Assembly: GCF_029626225.1 (NCBI RefSeq)
Contig: NZ_JARUBP010000001.1
Coordinates: forward strand, 620,001-684,000
Reading direction: 5' to 3'
DNA from: Asanoa sp. WMMD1127
Lineage (GTDB): Bacteria > Actinomycetota > Actinomycetes > Mycobacteriales > Micromonosporaceae
Length of the DNA stretch: 64,000 bases
A program made the position numbers and the translations under genes. The notes under the pieces were generated by a model that had not been told where the DNA came from, searched no databases, and saw nothing but the letters and a program-made list of their open reading frames with translations. Shown in pieces: positions 59,152 through 64,000 of this stretch (positions within the stretch are counted from its first letter, which is position 1; every line of letters starts with the position of its first letter).

Positions 59152-59198
59152 CCCCGGAGCGCCCACCAGGCCCGGGCACGCCGGTGGGCGCTCCGGGG
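59152..59198 (+). terminator. Hairpin after the Rv3235-like gene
   Basis: Perfect 16-bp stem CCCCGGAGCGCCCACC / GGTGGGCGCTCCGGGG (59152-59167 with 59183-59198), 15-base loop, 2 bases after the stop codon. Confidence 0.75.
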
Positions 59199-59280
59199 CT
59201 CCACCACCACCGCGCGCGCGACGCCGCTGGGACCGCGTCGTCGGGTCGTGCCCACGCGTCGAGAGGAGGTCCAGCGAAGG

Positions 59281-59316
59281 CGAAAGCCCGCCCCCACAGC
59301 GGGGGGCGGGCTTTCG
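59281..59316. terminator. Bidirectional terminator next to secA
   Basis: Perfect 15-bp stem (59281-59295 with 59302-59316), 6-base loop, with AAAG/CTTT at the base on both sides. Between the ends of the Rv3235-like and secA genes; can serve secA on the minus strand. Confidence 0.75.
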
Positions 59317-59328
59317 TGGCCTTGAACG

Positions 59329-62244
<2,916 letters not shown>

Positions 62245-62330
62245 GGATCAACGCTCCCCTAGACGGTCTGCCGAACTATGGTAGGCGCTCATCCGGGGTG
62301 ACTGTCAGGGGCGGTTCCCGACGAGCAGGT

Positions 62331-62355
62331 TATAACGGACATAACGAAGCTAACG
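62331..62355. promoter_or_regulatory. AT-rich motif and 9-base repeats between secA and GNAT gene
   Basis: TATAACGGACATA (62331-62343) is identical to the sequence before YibE/F at 38186-38198. It is part of three phased units, ATAACGgac ATAACGaag CTAACGccg, starting at 62332, 62341 and 62350 (9-base period). GTTATAAC (62329-62336) is an 8-base palindrome. Likely a protein-binding site; which gene it controls is open. Confidence 0.4.
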
Positions 62356-62406
62356 CCGGAGGAAATCCGGTTATGCCCCAGCAGAAGTGTCCGGCAGGAT
62401 GACCGC

Positions 62407-63564
62407 GTGGAGCCACCGAAGATCATCACGGACGGCCTGGTCATCCGGGCGTGGCAACCCGACGACGCGGCCGCTGTCGACCGCGCGTGCCAAGATCCGG
62501 ACATCCAGCGCTGGACGACCGTTCCGGTGCCCTACCGCCGCGAGCACGCCGACTTCTTCGTGGGCGAGTTCACCACGGCGGCTTGGCGCAACGGCACGAC
62601 GGCGCCGCTGGGCGTGTTCGACCACACCACCGGCGAGCTGGTCGGTTCGTCCGGTCTGGTGAAGATCAGCGGCGACCAGGCCGAGGTCGGCTACTGGACG
62701 GCGCCCTGGGCCAGGGGGCGCGGCGCGGCCACCGCCGCCACCCGCGCGGTGGCCCGGTGGGCGCTCGACGAGCTGGGCGTACGGCGGCTCGTATGGCGCG
62801 CCGAGGTCGGCAACCACCTGTCCCGGCTGGTCGCCCTCCGCTCCGGCTTCACGATCGAGGGCATCGCCCGGCACGACCTCGAGGACCGTGACGGCACCCG
62901 GCGGGACGCGTGGGTCGGCTCACTCCTGCCCGGCGACCCCACCGACCCAGACACCGCCGCGCCCGGCTCGGCCGAGGCCCGCCGCGCGGTGACGTTCAGC
63001 CGGCCGCAGCCGGAGCTCTTCGCCGCGACCCGCGACGGGGAGATCAAGCTGCGGGCCCTGGAGGAGCGCGACGTCGACCCGATCGCGGAGAGCGCCAACG
63101 ACCCGGAGGCGGTGCGCTGGACGACGATCCCGCACCCCTACGAGCGCGCCCACGGGGAGAGCTTCGTCCACGACTACGCCGCCGGGGTGTGGCTGCGCGG
63201 CACGGGCGCCGTGTTCGCGATCGGCGATCCCGCCGACGACGCGTACGCCGGGGTCATGGAACTGCGCCTGCACCCCACCCGGCCGGCGCTCGCCGACGTG
63301 GGCTTCATGGTCCCGCCGCAGGCGCGCGGTCGTGGTTTCGCCCCCGCCGCGCTGGCCGCCATGTCCGCCTGGGGCTTCACCGCGCTCGGCCTGCACCGGA
63401 TCGGCTGGTGGGCCAACGTCGGCAACGAGGCGTCCCGGCGGGTCGCCGAGAAGGCCGGTTTCACCTTCGAGGGCACCAGCCGCGGCTACCTCGACCACCG
63501 GGGCGAGTGGACGGATGCCTGGACGGCCGCGCTGCTGGCGTCCGACGGAAAGGCTCAGCGATGA
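62407..63564 (+). CDS. Tandem-domain GNAT (RimJ/RimL-type) acetyltransferase
   Basis: 385 aa with two RimJ-like GNAT domains. The first (~5-180) has YWTAPWARGRGAATAATRAV and ALRSGFTIEGI; the second (~200-385) has FMVPPQARGRGFAPAALAAM and VAEKAGFTFEGTSRGY. The halves are clearly homologous, so the gene arose by duplication and fusion. They may acetylate an N-terminal amine or an antibiotic. GTG start at 62407; the stop overlaps the next gene (ATGA). Confidence 0.88.
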   Translation: MEPPKIITDGLVIRAWQPDDAAAVDRACQDPDIQRWTTVPVPYRREHADFFVGEFTTAAWRNGTTAPLGVFDHTTGELVGSSGLVKISGDQAEVGYWTAPWARGRGAATAATRAVARWALDELGVRRLVWRAEVGNHLSRLVALRSGFTIEGIARHDLEDRDGTRRDAWVGSLLPGDPTDPDTAAPGSAEARRAVTFSRPQPELFAATRDGEIKLRALEERDVDPIAESANDPEAVRWTTIPHPYERAHGESFVHDYAAGVWLRGTGAVFAIGDPADDAYAGVMELRLHPTRPALADVGFMVPPQARGRGFAPAALAAMSAWGFTALGLHRIGWWANVGNEASRRVAEKAGFTFEGTSRGYLDHRGEWTDAWTAALLASDGKAQR

Positions 63565-64000
63565 GACGGGAACCCATCGAGCTGCCGACGGTACGGCTGC
63601 GCGCGCTGCGGGACGACGACACCGACGACGTCGTGGCCGCTTGCAACGACCCGCTGATCCAGCGGTTCCTGCCGGCCCTGCCGCGGCCCTACACGGCCGA
63701 GCACGCGCTGACCTGGATCCGGGACGACGCGCCGTGGGCGGCCGGCGGCGCCAGCTGGGCGATCGCCGACCCGGCCAGCGACCGGCTGGTGGGCACGATC
63801 GGCGTCCACCACGTCGACCGCGACCGGATGCAGGGCGAGATCGGCTATTGGGCGGCGCCGTGGGCGCGCGGCAAGGGGCTGACCACCGAGGCGACCCGGG
63901 CGACCGCCGAGCGGGCGTTCGCCGACGGCTTCGAGCGGCTCGAGATCCTGGTCGACCTGGCCAACCCGCGGAGCGTACGGATCGCGCTGGCGGCCGGGTT
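63561..64000 (+). CDS. GNAT (RimJ/RimL-type) acetyltransferase, 3' end outside window
   Basis: The first 146 residues are visible: PIELPTVRLRALRDDDTDDVVAACNDP at the start, then GEIGYWAAPWARGKGLTTEATRAT, the acetyl-CoA loop, and VDLANPRSVRIALAAGF. Similar to each half of the preceding gene and coupled to it by a 4-base overlap, so three related domains lie in a row. Confidence 0.88.
   Translation, partial: MRREPIELPTVRLRALRDDDTDDVVAACNDPLIQRFLPALPRPYTAEHALTWIRDDAPWAAGGASWAIADPASDRLVGTIGVHHVDRDRMQGEIGYWAAPWARGKGLTTEATRATAERAFADGFERLEILVDLANPRSVRIALAAG

Overview
The window is 64 kb of very GC-rich DNA packed with genes on both strands. GTG and TTG starts are common, there are many 4-base ATGA/GTGA overlaps, and several promoters sit 6-9 bases before the start codon, which suggests leaderless mRNAs. 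The gene set (Rv3235-like protein, ECF41 sigma factors, DUF6912, a helicase-associated/WYL protein, a GerW-type sporulation protein, type VII secretion proteins, prfB-ftsE-ftsX-smpB-ssrA) points to a spore-forming filamentous actinobacterium, probably in or near Micromonosporaceae. No complete mobile element, CRISPR array, tRNA or rRNA is visible.

Layout. 1-7166: metabolic singletons (MBL hydrolase end, VOC protein, DUF2071, alkyl sulfatase, epoxide hydrolase, Kup). 7175-10259: an arsenic locus in which arsR diverges from arsM, and an ArsR-phosphatase fusion, a thioredoxin-type arsC and an aquaporin form a coupled operon; no ArsB or Acr3 pump is present. 10313-19055: drug-type ABC exporter, GNAT, LysR, STAS protein, a carboxylesterase remnant, membrane protein, GerW/methyltransferase pair, and an MFS/GNAT operon diverging from its TetR regulator across a double operator. 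19052-24702: two mirror-image modules, each an NAD-dependent epimerase followed by an ECF41 sigma factor, flanking an acetate-permease-like protein and a GCS2-family protein that has lost key residues. 24774-27877: DoxX, a SigE-family sigma factor with a membrane partner, and a MalY/PatB lyase.

28097-36158: a cluster with a cytochrome b/sulfite-oxidase-fold fusion, an epimerase with a zinc-ribbon-like insert, a polytopic glycosyltransferase-like protein, a GT2 enzyme, a DUF2064 protein, a methyltransferase and a two-component system. Three promoter regions in it share a GTAAG-N6-GYAAG/GTAAT direct repeat with 11-base period, so I read the cluster as one regulon, probably controlled by the response regulator it encodes. 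This is my main candidate for an undescribed system. 36144-39938: squalene-cyclase-like protein, YibE/F, a small membrane protein and a cellulose-type LPMO.

40007-42769: a type VII secretion effector locus with a CpnT-like N-terminal protein and an EndoU nuclease on two adjacent reading frames, a candidate immunity gene with unusual codon use, and three 80-base tandem repeats, all directly next to tmRNA. This is the second candidate. 42830-48175 is the conserved core ssrA, smpB, M23 peptidase, ftsX, ftsE, prfB. 48255-64000: PadR with a palindromic operator, a Ser/Thr kinase, tryptophan dioxygenase, helicase-associated/WYL protein, pruA, membrane protein, DUF6912, rhodanese, Lrp, excisionase-type HTH, Rv3235-like protein, secA and tandem GNAT genes.

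All calls come from reading the sequence and remembered family knowledge; no database search was run.
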